Source of the DNA: Castor canadensis
Lineage: Eukaryota > Chordata > Mammalia > Rodentia > Castoridae
NCBI RefSeq assembly: GCF_047511655.1
Contig: NC_133391.1
Coordinates: 120,536,384 to 120,600,383, forward strand
DNA: 64,000 bases
Reading direction: 5' to 3'
Both the position numbers and the translations under genes were made by a program. The notes beneath the pieces are model-generated. The model did no database searches and was not told the DNA's origin. It saw only the letters and a program-made list of their open reading frames with translations. The number at the start of each line of letters is the position of its first letter. The stretch's first letter is position 1. This document shows, in pieces, positions 23,530 to 33,999 of the stretch.

Positions 23530-23795
23530 TGAAACCCCTTACTTCATCAGCCAGATTCAACAGTGACCAATATTTTGCTACTTTATTCATCTTTTCCCTT
23601 TTGTTAGCTAAAATATTTTAAAGTAAATTTCAGACTTCATGTCATTTCTTTCCTATACGCTTAAGTGTATACCTCTAAAACATGGACATTCTTATATAAC
23701 CATGAGGCCATTTTCAAATTCAACATAATTAACAATGATGCACTTAATAACTTCCTATTTTATTTTTCCTGATACTTTCCCATTTGGCTCATAGA
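23530..23795 (-). mobile_element. Old L1 (L1M-like) 3'UTR
   Basis: Antisense L1M 3'UTR pattern: CAGATTCAACAGTGACCAAT, AAAGTAAATTTCAGACTTCA and ACATTCTTATATAACCATGA, ending before the SINE at 23812. Highly diverged. Confidence 0.6.
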
Positions 23796-23809
23796 GTAGC
23801 CAAAGGCAC

Positions 23810-23985
23810 TTTTTTTTGGGGGGTGGGGGGGTACTGGGGATTAAACCTAGGGTTTCTACCACTTGCGCTACCCTACCAACCCTTTTAGTTTTATTATGTT
23901 TTAGAGTCAGACACTAATTTTGCCTGAACTGGCCTGAACTCTTGATGGAATTATAGACATGCACCACTACCTACGCCCAGCTTAG
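23810..23985 (-). repeat. Composite SINE (diverged)
   Basis: GGTACTGGGGATTAAACCTA and GGAATTATAGACATGCACCA; antisense. Confidence 0.8.
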
Positions 23986-24212
23986 CAAAGAAAATTTAAA
24001 GAAGAGAAACATATATGTAGGATTTAACAGATTTCACAATTCATTATAAGCAATAGTATCTTTTCAAAGGATTGAAAAAAAATCACTCACTAGTACAAAA
24101 TAACATGCCAAGAAATAATCCCAAGCATATACTGGAAATTAGCCTTACAAAAATATGGAGGAAAGAACAGGATATCGTCTTGCATGTTGAATTCCTATTT
24201 AAAAAAAAAAAA

Positions 24213-24412
24213 GAAGAGCCAAGATTGTGGCTCACACCAGTAATCCCAGTTACTCAGAAGGCAGAGATCAGGAGGACTGTGGTTCAAAGCAAGCCTGGAA
24301 AATAGTTTGCAAGATCCTATTTCCAAAAAACCCAACACAAAAAAACAGAGTTGGTGGAGTGGTTCAAGGTATAAGCCCTGAGTTTAAACCCCAGTACTGT
24401 GAAAAAAACAAA
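24213..24412 (+). repeat. Composite SINE
   Basis: GTGGCTCACACCAGTAATCC and GTTGGTGGAGTGGTTCAAGG. Confidence 0.92.
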
Positions 24413-24579
24413 AGAAGAAAAGAGACAGTTGGGGAAAAAATATTAGAGCCCCATAACAGTACAGAAAAAGAACTGTACATGGAATAAGGCCTAAATATTA
24501 AAATTAATACTTCTAAGGAAAATTCCTTATAATCTGGAAATATGAAAGCACACAATTGTGAACTTATCAAGAGAAAAAA

Positions 24580-24795
24580 TTAGTCAGGTGCTGGCAGCTC
24601 ACATTTAATATCCTAGCTTCTTGGAATGCTGAGATCAGAAAGATCCTGTTCAGGACCAGCCCAGGCAAATAGTTCATGAGATCCCGATCTGAAAAGAACC
24701 AGAGCAAAATGGTCTGAAGGTATATGGCTCACGTAGTAGAGTGCCTGCTTTGCAAGCCTGAAGCTCTGAGTTCAAACACTAGTCCCACAAAATGG
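24580..24795 (+). repeat. Composite SINE
   Basis: TCAGGTGCTGGCAGCTCACA, then GGTCTGAAGGTATATGGCTC and GTGCCTGCTTTGCAAGCCTG. Confidence 0.9.
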
Positions 24796-24969
24796 CTAAC
24801 TTAACCATATTAAAATTTATCTTTTAGTGCCTCAAAAGATGCCATAAGTAAACAAAAAGCCCAGCTAAAGACTGGGCAAAGTAAGATATTTGCAATGTGT
24901 ATTTCTGACAAAGGATCAGTATTCAGAATATACAAAGAATTACAACTAGTGAACAGAAAGAAAAAAATG

Positions 24970-25182
24970 TAAGCAACTGGCTCAGTGGCAGAACATTTGC
25001 CTACCATGCAGGCCCTGGTTTACATCCCCAGCACTGTAAAAAAAACCTAAGCAACATATAGAAAAAACAGGACAAAAATCTAAGTCAATTAAGTCAGGGC
25101 TGGCAGAATGGCTCAAGTGGTATAGTGCCTGCTTTGTAAGCATGAAGCCGAGTTCAAATCCCAGTCCCACAAAAAAAAAAAA
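24970..25182 (+). repeat. Two ID-type SINEs
   Basis: 24970-25045 (CAACTGGCTCAGTGGCAGAA) and 25096-25182 (GGGCTGGCAGAATGGCTCAA), both inside the old L1. Confidence 0.88.
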
Positions 25183-25247
25183 TTGCAGACTCTGTATATG
25201 TGTGTGTGTATATATTTATATATACACAGCTTAAAAGTATACAATAC

Positions 25248-25495
25248 TAGTTGAGCACCAGTGGCTCATGCCTATAATCCTAGCTATTTAGGAGACAGAG
25301 ATTAGATCACAATTCAAAGCCAGTCCAGGCAAATAATTCGAGAGACCCTAACTTGAGAGTACCCAACATACATACATACATATACACACACACACACACA
25401 AAAGAGCTGGCAAGGTGGCTCAAGTGGTACAGCACCTGCCTAGCAGGTGTGAGGCCCTGAGTTCAAATCCCAGTGTCACCAAAAAAAAAAAAGTA
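25248..25495 (+). repeat. Composite SINE with internal (CATA)/(CA) run
   Basis: GCACCAGTGGCTCATGCCTA. The linker carries CATACATACATATACACACA (25368-25401) before GAGCTGGCAAGGTGGCTCAA. Confidence 0.93.
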
Positions 25496-25865
25496 TACAA
25501 TGCTATATAGTTTTAAGATTTGAGACAAATACTGAAAAATGGGAAATTACCCAAAAGACCATCAATAGGGGATTGGCTAAGTAACTTGAGAGGCATAAAT
25601 TCAATATGATCTTTTTTAAAAGAATGAGGTAGATCAATGATATTCAAAAAGCCTAAAACACAACAGGTGAAAGATCAGAGAGCAACTTATTTAATGGCTC
25701 CCTTTTTATAAAGTTAAACACGCATGTTAGCAAATGAGTGGGAACAGAAATTTGAGTGTTGAGGTGGAAACACCAAATCTGCAATGTTCACAGTAGACAG
25801 TACAGAGTATGCCTAAAATGGGAGAGGCAGGAGAAAAAAACTCATGAACTACTCTAAAAACGGTA

Positions 25866-26148
25866 TATGCAGGCCAGGTTCACTCCTGTAATCCCAGCTA
25901 CTCAGGAGGTAAAGAGCATGAGAGCCCATCTCAACACATACACTGGACTTGGTGGTTCATGCCTTTAATCCAAGCTACTTGGGAGTTGTAGGTAAGACTG
26001 TGGGAGAAGGCCGACCAGGCAAAAAGTGCAACCCTAACTGAAAAATAACCTAAAGCAAAAAGGTCAGGAGGTATGGCTCAAAGTGGTACAGTACTCACCA
26101 GTACTGTCAGGTCATAAATTCAAACCCCAATACCATCCCCAAAAAAAG
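25866..26148 (+). repeat. Trimeric SINE (B1-B1-ID)
   Basis: First B1 (CAGGCCAGGTTCACTCCTGT), second B1 (CTGGACTTGGTGGTTCATGC), then ID (GTCAGGAGGTATGGCTCAAA). Confidence 0.85.
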
Positions 26149-26149
26149 T

Positions 26150-26275
26150 AATAGAATGGGTGAATGTGATGAAAAGTACATTATATGCATGTATGGAAAT
26201 GTCACGATGAAACTTTTTATTGTGTACAATTTAATATATACCTTTACCTAATAAATGACTTTGAAATCCATAAAA
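26150..26275 (+). repeat. AATAAA-family repeat, copy 3
   Basis: GGGTGAATGTGATGAAAAGT, ACATTATATGCATGTATGGA, AATGTCACGATGAAACTTTT, ending CCTAATAAATGA. Confidence 0.65.
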
Positions 26276-26404
26276 ACATATCACGGATTTTTTTTTAATA
26301 AAAAAAAGTCTATTACAAAGAAACAGGATGAATTCTAAGTCCTAACTAACGTTAAAGAGTAGGTTAAAAAAAAAAAAAAAAAGGGCAGGCAACAAGAACA
26401 TACA

Positions 26405-26792
26405 TTTGGCCAGGTGCTGGTGGCTCACATCTGTAATCCTAGCTACTGGAAGGCTAAGATTCAGAGGATCATGGTTTAAGCCCAGTGTAGGCAAAAAGTT
26501 CACAAGCCTCCATCTCAACCAAAAACTGGGCATAGTATCTGCTATTCCACACTACTCGGGAGTATCGCAGTTCCAGGCGATCCCATTCTTAATGGAAAAA
26601 AGCTGAGCATGGTGGTACACTCCTGTAATCCCAGTGAGGCCTAAAATAGGAGGAAAGAGATCTAGGCCAGCCTAAGGGGGAAAAAAAATAGGAGACCCTA
26701 TCTCCAAAAGTAACCAGAGCAAAACGGGCTGGAGGCCTGGCTCAGCCTCCTGAGTGCATGTACCACTGTGCTAAGTCAACTCATTTCAAAAG
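26405..26792 (+). repeat. Trimeric SINE (B1-B1-ID)
   Basis: CAGGTGCTGGTGGCTCACAT, then AGCTGAGCATGGTGGTACAC, then CAAAACGGGCTGGAGGCCTG. An additional broken B1-like stretch (26520-26600) lies between. Confidence 0.82.
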
Positions 26793-26839
26793 AATCTGTA
26801 CAAGTGTGCTCACCCATAGTCTTACATATAATGTGAATG

Positions 26840-27300
26840 GAATTACACAGACAATAAACTCAAATAAGAGGATTTCAGATTTTGATAAGTGCCATGAATA
26901 TGACAAGCAAAGAATAAGGAAGGCATACCTGTTTTAGCTGGAGAAGACAGAGAAGGCACCTCTATGTTGAGGAGACATCTGAGAGAAACCTGAATAATAA
27001 GGAATCAGTAATGCCAAGTTCTAGAGAGAAAAAATACCAACCAAAGAGCAGAGCAAATGCACTGATCCTGGGACTGGAATGACCTTAAGGTGTCCAAGGA
27101 GGAAGGTCAGTGGCTAGGATATACTGAAAGATGATGAAGGGGTCAAGAGAATTAAGAGTGGGTTTAGTGTTGGATCATAAACCATAAGCTGAAAAACAAA
27201 GATATGAGAGAAGTAAAATAAAACAAAGATACTTATGGCAAGAATAACTGAGAGAAAGACAGCAAGCCAGGTATTAAGTGAATGAGAGGAAGTACCTGGC
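26840..27300 (-). mobile_element. L2 fragment
   Basis: Antisense L2 pattern: TTTTGATAAGTGCCATGAAT, GAGACATCTGAGAGAAACCT, AGAGCAGAGCAAATGCACTG, GGTCAGTGGCTAGGATATAC. Confidence 0.6.
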
Positions 27301-27479
27301 AGGCTGGAAGATGCAAAGTCTAACAATGGCACTTCAAAGCTGTTAGGATTTGTGGAAGAGAAACAGATTCAGAGTAGACACAGGCACACAAAAACATGGA
27401 GGTCACCTATTCCACCAACAGGCCCTAAGTAAGAAAAACTGCCTCTCCTTGAGATGGTTTTAAATTTCATTAGTATGGG

Positions 27480-27705
27480 AAACAGCAATGAATCTGGCTA
27501 GCTGGCTGGCATCAGGATATCTGTATTCAAATCCTAGCTTCAACAATTACTAGCTGTGTGGTCTTGACAAGTCATCTAACTACTATTGTCAGCCTCAGGT
27601 ACGAGATGTGTAAAATAGGGATACTGATATCTACTTCTCAGGCTGTTTGGAAGGTTAAGTGAAAATATGTAGGTCAAAGTGCCTGGCACACAGAAAATTA
27701 ACCAA
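27480..27705 (+). repeat. MIR
   Basis: CAAATCCTAGCTTCAACAAT, TACTAGCTGTGTGGTCTTGA, AGTGCCTGGCACACAG: one of the best-preserved MIRs here. Confidence 0.85.
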
Positions 27706-27764
27706 TTATGACCTAAATGTTCAAAGAATATAAGCTTAAAGGCAACCTAAGCCATTTTAGAAAA

Positions 27765-28262
27765 TGCACAGCAGAAGCCCCACAAAGGGGTGCACACCTG
27801 AGAACTCAACACTCAGAAAGGGAGAGGCAGAAGGATCTATTGTCCCTCACTGTCTAGAGACAATGAGACTCTGTCTCAAAAAAAAAACCAAACCAAACCA
27901 AACCAAACCAAACAAAAAAACAAGCCAGGGGTGCTGGAGGGTGGAAGAAGGGGGTGGCTCACATCTGTAATCCCAGCTACTTGGGAGGTGAGATCAGGAG
28001 GATCAAAGTTAGAAGTCAGCACTGCTTCAGCAAAATGCAAGGAGGGTGGGGGCGGCACAAGCCTGTGATCTAAACCATGCAGGAGGGAGGGAGGCATACA
28101 TGGAGGATTTCGGGCTGTCCAGGCAGAAGAAAAAAAGAGAGAGAGAGACCCTATCCTTAAAATAACGAAAGCAAAGAGGACTGGGGATGTAGAGCTCCTG
28201 CCTAGCAAATGCGAAGCCCTGTGATCAAACCCCAATACTGCCAAAAGAAAAAGAAAAGAGAA
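27765..28262 (+). repeat. B1 copy plus composite SINE
   Basis: B1-like 27765-27885 ending GAGACTCTGTCTC with a (CCAAA)n tail to 27920. Composite 27930-28262 has a GGAGGG-rich middle and ID part TAGAGCTCCTGCCTAGCAAA. Confidence 0.82.
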
Positions 28263-28692
28263 AGAAAACAAAACAATAAATAAATAAGGCGCATTAGTGT
28301 TAATGCTGGTGAAAGCTTTTCATGGTCTATCTGTACGCTGAAAATACAGATAAGACAGAGTGCACGTAGGTGGACAGAACCTAAGACCAGGGAAGACGAC
28401 GACATCAAATAGTTCCGCAGATTGAACAGGTGGGCAGTCATTGTCCCCTTGGCCAACACCCGAGTTTATGCAGCAAAAACGACACACAGCTTCCTCTTCG
28501 TCCTAACTCACATTAATGGAACAAAACTGGTTCAACCCCAGAGGTCCATCTTGGAACCCAAGGCACTAATTAATGATATCGTCTCTGGAATTGATATGAG
28601 TAATTCCCATGATCGGCGTGAGTCCAAGAGTACAAAAAACAGTAGAAAATCGGCCTCTAACACGGACATCTTCAACGTAAAAGGTAACTCAC

Positions 28693-28752
28693 TTTCTTAA
28701 TGGCGACGATTTGGTTGGTGTTCTTATCTCTGGCCTTATACACCGTGGCAAA
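28693..28752 (-). CDS. CDK7: CDK7 exon 2 (residues 23-42)
   Basis: Sixty bases, phase 0 at both ends, encoding FATVYKARDKNTNQIVAIKK. It completes the ATP-binding glycine loop and carries the catalytic lysine (Lys41 of VAIKK). Acceptor tttctag, donor gtgagt. Intron 1 is only about 320 bp, while intron 2 is about 6.5 kb and full of SINEs. Confidence 0.97.
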
Positions 28753-28849
28753 CTAGAAAGAAAAACAGGAATAACACGTTTGTGGACGTCTGCCTTTTTG
28801 CTTTTTATAAACATTTGGGGAAGAAGAGAACCCAGGGCTGGCGACGTGG

Positions 28850-29420
28850 AACGTAGTGGGCGGCCCGCGCCGGCTAGTTCTTCAGGAGGGCGCTCTGGTG
28901 GGGGGGGAGTCACTTCTGGAATGGGAAGAGGGCAGGGGGTGCATCTGGGCGTCCTCCCCCGAGGAAAAAGAGCGGCCAGGCCAGTGCGAAGGCCGCCACG
29001 AGAAAACCTGCAAAGATGAGTAGCGCGGTGCTCACCGCTCAGGGCCCTCTCGGTGCAGTCCCCAGCCTCACCTGTCCCTCCCCGAGGAAGTCCAGCTTCT
29101 CATAGCGCTTTGCTCGAGACTTCACGTCCAAAGCCATGCGGAGCACGAAGCCCAACTCCAGCAGAAAAAGCAAGTGCGGAGACAGGAGGAATTTAAAGCT
29201 ACCAGAGAGCCTCCAGCAGCTACTTCCGTTCATTAGACGCCGAGAGCTTAATAGCTCCGCCCTCACTTCCGGTGTGGGCGGGGTTGCCACTAAAAGGGTC
29301 CGGGCGGAGTCGACTGTACAGAAGCTGAGCGAGACTGTGGCCGCTTGCTTACTTGCTCTGTCACGTGAGACGAGCTGGTTCCGGAAGCGGAGCGTTCCCG
29401 GTGCCGCGGTGTCACTCTGG
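28850..29420 (-). promoter_or_regulatory. CDK7: CDK7 CpG-rich promoter and 5'UTR
   Basis: CpG-dense block around exon 1 in an AT-rich, CpG-poor surround. Visible sites: ACTTCCGG (29265-29272) and ACTTCCGTT (29222-29230), both ETS-type; palindrome TTCCGGAA (29379-29386); canonical E-box CACGTG (29362-29367). No TATA box is evident at a sensible distance. Clustered ETS sites around dispersed starts are typical of housekeeping genes. The transcription start is inferred to lie between about 29180 and 29300. Confidence 0.75.
29072..29137 (-). CDS. CDK7: CDK7 exon 1, coding part (residues 1-22)
   Basis: Encodes MALDVKSRAKRYEKLDFLGE followed by GQ, the N-terminus and first half of the glycine-rich loop. 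The donor is CAG|gtgagg on the minus strand. The start ATG (29135-29137) matches the known CDK7 N-terminus. An in-frame ATG 32 codons upstream (29231-29233) is open to this start but has a pyrimidine at -3. The exon lies in a CpG-rich promoter block. Confidence 0.97.
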
Positions 29421-29654
29421 TACCTTTTTATCTTGGATATTTTTTTTCCACTAACAAGGACGGTTTAGCGTTCTGACATGATGTTCTGAGTTCGCCATTT
29501 GGTAGTGGTGTAAGACGGTGGAAGTCTTAGCCTTCTATCTGATCTCGCTTTCTAATCCTTGCTCTGCGGTCCTGTCGCAGCGGGTCCTATGCACGCAAAC
29601 CCCGCAGTCTCAGCCAAGTTCTTATGGACTGCTCAAGATCAAAGCCAGTGCCTT

Positions 29655-29742
29655 TAAGAAGAAACAGGGCTGGCAGAGCGCCTGCCTAGCAAGGGTGAGG
29701 CTCTGAGTTCAAACCTCAGTACCACCGGAAAAAAAGAAAAAA
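29655..29742 (+). repeat. ID-type SINE
   Basis: CAGGGCTGGCAGAGCGCCTG, short form, 350 bp upstream of the CDK7 CpG block. Confidence 0.88.
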
Positions 29743-29784
29743 ACGGGGCCAGGTTGACAGAATTCAACCCTACTGAAATAAGTG

Positions 29785-29940
29785 CTGTAAAATAGGCTTC
29801 TTTCTGGTTCTCTGTTCTGTAAAAAATGGAAACAAAAAGACTGTATGGTAGGTGGTTGTGAGGATTAAATGAAGCATGCAGAACGTTTACATAATGTACT
29901 CCATTAAGCGTTCGCTGTGTCGTTAGTAATTATGCTTTAA
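29785..29940 (+). repeat. MIR
   Basis: TTCTGTAAAAAATGGAAACA, GGTTGTGAGGATTAAATGAA, CGTTTACATAATG. Confidence 0.75.
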
Positions 29941-29942
29941 AG

Positions 29943-30500
29943 GTTTCTGCCAGTGGCTGGATGCAATGGCGCCTGCTTAAGTCTTGATTCTCTGCATTCA
30001 CATTTCTCTCCAGTTTAGAGGGGGGGGGTCATGGAGTTGCCCTAAGACTGCAATTCCCTGATGGATTTAAGAACTGTTGATTTTTCAGATGGTTCAGCTT
30101 TTTTCGTATGAAGAAATGTGACGCCCAAATTACTTACTTCTCAGGCTGGAACTGGAAGTTTTATTACCAAAAAAAAAAAATTGTAGAGGAGAATATTGGT
30201 TTGGACTGAGCTCCTGTAGTAGGCCCAACGGACTTCACTGGGGGTGTGGCTATCTACCTAGGCCCAATAGACCTAATCAAAATGAAGTCATTTCATACAG
30301 AAGTTCCACAACAAGAAACGAAGTTGTTTATCTGGCCTTCCAAGAAATCAGGAGAGAGAAAGGCAATAGTCAAATCCCCAAAACAGGTAAGTTTAGCAGG
30401 CATGATAAGGAACTCCCCTTTGCTTTAAGCCTGAATTAATGGAGCTGAATTTTTTCTGTTGTTCTGTGTTCTTACTCCATTCTTAAAATCCTGCAGTTCA
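29943..30500. other. Intergenic stretch, nothing assigned
   Basis: Between CDK7 and MRPS36. A G run at 30021-30028 and a poly(A) at 30170-30180 are the only marked features. Confidence 0.45.
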
Positions 30501-30502
30501 TC

Positions 30503-30648
30503 CTGCACAGTGACACACAAATATAACTCAGCACTCAGGAGGCTGAGGCAGGATAACCACTTGCTCATGGCAAGCATAAAGACATAGTAAGTTCCAGGCC
30601 AGCTTGGACTACATAATGAGGTCCTGTCTCAAAGCAAACAAAACACTG
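30503..30648 (+). repeat. B1-type SINE
   Basis: CTCAGCACTCAGGAGGCTGA, GGCCAGCTTGGACTACATAA. Confidence 0.85.
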
Positions 30649-30784
30649 GTATGCTGTTGTGCAATGGGGGCCCTCATTCTATTTTATAGAATGAATGTCA
30701 TCCAACTTATGAATCAGAAATAAAAGCCAATTTGATCTATAAAGGGTTAGCCGGGGTCAATACCCAACCTGATTATCAGTTTCG

Positions 30785-31275
30785 TACAATAAACACATTA
30801 ATTCATTTATTTAACAAATATGTATTTGTTTTCTATGTGCCAAGCACTGTCCATAGACTCTAAAAGGTCAACAGGGAACAATACAAAGGCCCCTTCTAAT
30901 GAGAGGTGATTTTAATAAAAAAGTCAAGCTGGGCACCAGTGGCTCACACCTGTAATCCTAGTTACTGAGAAGGCAGAGATCAGGAGGATCTGGTTCGAAA
31001 CCAGCCCAGGCAAATAGTTGCAAGACCCTATCTCGAAAAACCCTTTCACAAAATAGGGCTGGTAGAATGACTCAAGGTGAAGGCCCTCAGTTCAAGCCCC
31101 AGTACTGCAAAAAAAAAAAAAAAAAAAGAAAAAAGAAAAATATGATACAGATACATGATAACTTCTATAGACCTGATAAAACAGGGGAAGGGGAAAGGGA
31201 TAGAAGTGGGAGCAGAACATTACAGGTAAAGTAGAACGAAGCCACTGGAGGGGTTTGGGTGGTCAAGTGGTATAA
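30785..31275 (-). mobile_element. L2 3' end, split by a SINE
   Basis: TTCATTTATTTAACAAATAT, GTGCCAAGCACTGTCCATAG, then beyond the SINE GAACGAAGCCACTGGAGGGG. Antisense L2. Confidence 0.65.
30926..31145 (+). repeat. Composite SINE
   Basis: GCTGGGCACCAGTGGCTCAC and GGGCTGGTAGAATGACTCAA, long poly(A). Confidence 0.94.
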
Positions 31276-31297
31276 TCAATGCCTTAAAAGATTGTCT

Positions 31298-31400
31298 CTG
31301 ACTAGGTGCTGGTGACTCACACCTATAATCCTAGCTACTCAGGAGGCAGCAATCAAAGGCGTAGGCCCTGAGTTCAAGCCCCAGTACCGGGGCTTGGCAG
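31298..31400 (+). repeat. Composite SINE with central deletion
   Basis: CTGGTGACTCACACCTATAA runs straight into GGCGTAGGCCCTGAGTTCAA; the B1 3' half and linker are missing. Confidence 0.85.
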
Positions 31401-31429
31401 CAAAACATCAATGCCAATAATTTAAGCAA

Positions 31430-31600
31430 GTTAGTGTAGTATTTGAGTTTTTGCCAATCACTAGATGCATAACTTATGAACTATCTGTACCTAGTTCCCT
31501 CCCCACAATAGGACCTACTCAAAGGATTTCTGCAAGGCTTAAAAGACTTCACACTTGTAAGCCCTTAGAATGATGTCTAATAAGCTTGTTAGCCGTTACC
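31430..31600 (+). repeat. MIR
   Basis: AGGACCTACTCAAAGGATTT, TTCACACTTGTAAGCCCTTA. Resembles the MIR at 32820-32990. Confidence 0.7.
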
Positions 31601-31839
31601 ATTATGTTTCAGTTCTTTGCCACTACTTGGGTGTACGTAAACTCTCATGCATTGCAGAGAACACACACTCTTTACCAGCAACTTTTTAAACTATGGAAAG
31701 CCATACTTAGTGACGTGGGGTGTCAAAGGTCAATGTTCCTTTTGAAACAGTAATTTAATATCACTTGTAGTAGAAACAAGCTAGTGAGCCAATTTGATAG
31801 TACACCTGTGAGGTTTAAGATTCCTAAGTATGCCATGGA

Positions 31840-32347
31840 ACATAAACTGATACTGATTAAATTAGATAGTGCTGCTGACAAGGAAATGCCTATCTTGGGC
31901 CATTGTCATGGTTTCTGTAAGTCAGAAATTCAGAAGCACCTTCCCTGGGCAGTTGTCTCTCTCATGAATACCATCAGGTATCACCTAGGGCTGCAGTCAT
32001 TTGGAAGCTTGGCACCTCAAAGGTGCCTCCCTTTCCTGGTTGGGAGGTTGATGCTATTGGCAGGAGGTTTCAGCTCCTCTGTACGCGTACACCTCCCCAC
32101 AGGCTGTCTGAATAAACTCACGGCACGGCTGGCTTCTCCCAGAGCAAATATACGAGTGTACAGGTAAGAACCAGCAATGCCTTTTATGTTCTAGTCTCAG
32201 AAATTATACACCAATGCCACATGTGGTTGTACATGCTTGAAATCCCAATAATCTGGAGGCAGAGGCAGAAGGATCATGAGTTCAAGGCTAGCCCCATCTA
32301 CATAGCAAGACCCTGTCTCAAAAAACAAACAATACATATATATGTGT

Positions 32348-32393
<46 letters not shown>

Positions 32394-32645
32394 GGCAGAA
32401 GCAAAATTGTGGTTTCACTTTTGCTTTTCTCATTCTTTTTCAAGATGGTCTTACTTCTAGACCAGGTTTGCTTCAAACTCCCCATCCTCCTGTCTCAGCC
32501 TCTTGAGCAACTGGATTACCACCACACTGGTTACTTGTGACATGTTTTATTGGTCACACAGTGGCCAGCTTCATGGTAGAAGTCTACAGAGCACATTCAT
32601 ACCAGAAGACAAAGACCATATGTCCTTCTTGGATGCTGGCTAATA
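31840..32645 (-). mobile_element. MLT1-like MaLR LTR, split by SINEs
   Basis: Antisense MLT1 pattern: GTTTCTGTAAGTCAGAAATT, GGGCTGCAGTCATTTGGAAG, CAGGAGGTTTCAGCTCCTCT, GAATAAACTCACGGCACGGC, AATGCCTTTTATGTTCTAGT. After the SINE/GATA block it resumes with TTTTATTGGTCACACAGTGG up to GGATGCTGGCT. Old fossil. Confidence 0.65.
32205..32530. repeat. B1 (+), (GATA)n and B1 (-) in the MLT1-like LTR
   Basis: Sense B1 32210-32330 (GACCCTGTCTC), (GATA)11 at 32350-32393, then an antisense B1-like copy 32432-32530 (AAGATGGTCTTACTTCTAGA, CCTGTCTCAGCCTCTTGAGC). Confidence 0.8.
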
Positions 32646-32757
32646 CAGAGCTGCTTTATAAACTGCAAAATGCTATGGAGATACTTAATGTCTTTTACAC
32701 ATACAATGACCTCATTGTCCGAGAATAACTACACCTTTCATTACCTTATTTTAAACT

Positions 32758-32990
32758 GTCCCAGGCTAGCGATGTAGTTCGGCGGTGCAGTGTGCTTAGC
32801 ACGCACAGGCTCTGGGTGTTAACTATGGATTCAGAAGGTGTATAACTTAGGCAAGTTACTATCTGTGCTAGTTTCCTCTTCATGCTAGGACCTACTCAAA
32901 GGATTACTGTAAAGCTTAAATGACTTCACACTTGTAAAGCACTGGAGAGGAAAGTGACACTTGACAAATTAAGCAAATTGTTACATGTAT
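32758..32990 (+). repeat. ID SINE then MIR
   Basis: ID 32760-32822 (CTAGCGATGTAGTTCGGCGG), MIR 32825-32990 (GTATAACTTAGGCAAGTTAC, CTTCACACTTGTAAAGCACT). Confidence 0.75.
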
Positions 32991-33217
32991 TTAAGAACAT
33001 GGAAATATAGGCAATTTGACTCCATGGCTACACTGATCGCCTTGGGAGCACATCCTGTGACAGCAGGTCTCACTGACTTGCCTTTTTGCCATATCTGTAC
33101 TTAAAAATCCTATAAAAGTAACATTTTCCTTTTGACTTCCATAGCAACAGCTGTTGTAAAGATTGCCTTCATACATATAGCCATAGTTGCAAGATTTGGA
33201 TTTGGATTTGTTTTGGG

Positions 33218-33405
33218 TTTTTGGGGGGTTTTTTTTGGCAGTACTGAAGTTTGAACTCAGAGCCTTGGACTTGCTGGTAGGCAGGTGCTCTACTACTTGA
33301 GCCACACCATTTTTAAAGGGAAAGCCTTATATATAGCCCAGGCTGGCTTCACACTGGTGATCCTCCTACCTCAGCCTCCTGAGTGCCAGGGTTGTAGGTG
33401 TGTCC
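33218..33405 (-). repeat. Composite SINE
   Basis: TTTTGGCAGTACTGAAGTTT, GTGCTCTACTACTTGAGCCA, TATAGCCCAGGCTGGCTTCA; antisense. Confidence 0.9.
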
Positions 33406-33799
33406 AGCGGATTCTAATTTCTAACCCACAGTATAACTCAAACCTGAACCCACTGTTTCTGAAAGCAAATGTACTTCCTTTTACTGAAATGAAAAGGCTA
33501 ATGGGGAAAAAGGATCAGTGCTACTATTTAAGTAATTTTCCTCAATAATTTTTTAAATTAAAAAGATGCATCATGTATTTTCTTACATTACCAGAATAGC
33601 TTAATGCTAGCATCAAACTCAAACCACTCTTACATTGCTATTGAGAAATATTTCTACTAGGCCACAGCACAGAACTAACAAGAGGAACAGATCAATTCTG
33701 GAAAAGTAGAAAAAAGTAAAGATCAATCCATAGGCAACTGCACAAAAAAAGAAACATTCAACAATTGGAATTGGACTGAGCTACACTTACTATTAGGAA

Positions 33800-33998
33800 T
33801 GTTTGGGGTTTTTTTTGTGTGTGTGATTCTGGGGCTTGAACTCAGGGCCTTCACTTTGAGCCACTCCACCAGCCCTTTTTTTGTGAAGGATATTTTTGAA
33901 ATAGGGTCTCTCAAACTATTTCTCTGGGCAGGCTTCAAACCACAGTCCTCCTGATCTCTGCCTCCTGAGTAGCTGGGATTACAGGCCCAGTCTAGGAC
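33800..33998 (-). repeat. Composite SINE
   Basis: TGATTCTGGGGCTTGAACTC ... GAGTAGCTGGGATTACAGGC; antisense, short ID form. Confidence 0.92.
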
Positions 33999-33999
33999 T

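Larger units (their letters stand above)
24797..25865 (+). mobile_element. Old L1 (L1M-like) ORF2 end and 3'UTR, split by SINEs
   Basis: Sense L1 signature CAAAAGATGCCATAAGTAAA, GACTGGGCAAAGTAAGATAT and TCTGACAAAGGATCAGTATT (24830-24940). It resumes at 25540 with ATCAATAGGGGATTGGCTAA and AAAGAATGAGGTAGATCAAT. Three SINE insertions (24973, 25096, 25250) interrupt it. Confidence 0.65.

Noticed and set aside
29136-29468. Plus-strand 110-codon frame opposite CDK7 exon 1
   Set aside because: Antisense shadow of the CpG-rich first exon and promoter; no homology recognised and no splice structure.
32350-32393. CRISPR-like array
   Set aside because: Uninterrupted GATA microsatellite without spacers, in mammalian DNA.
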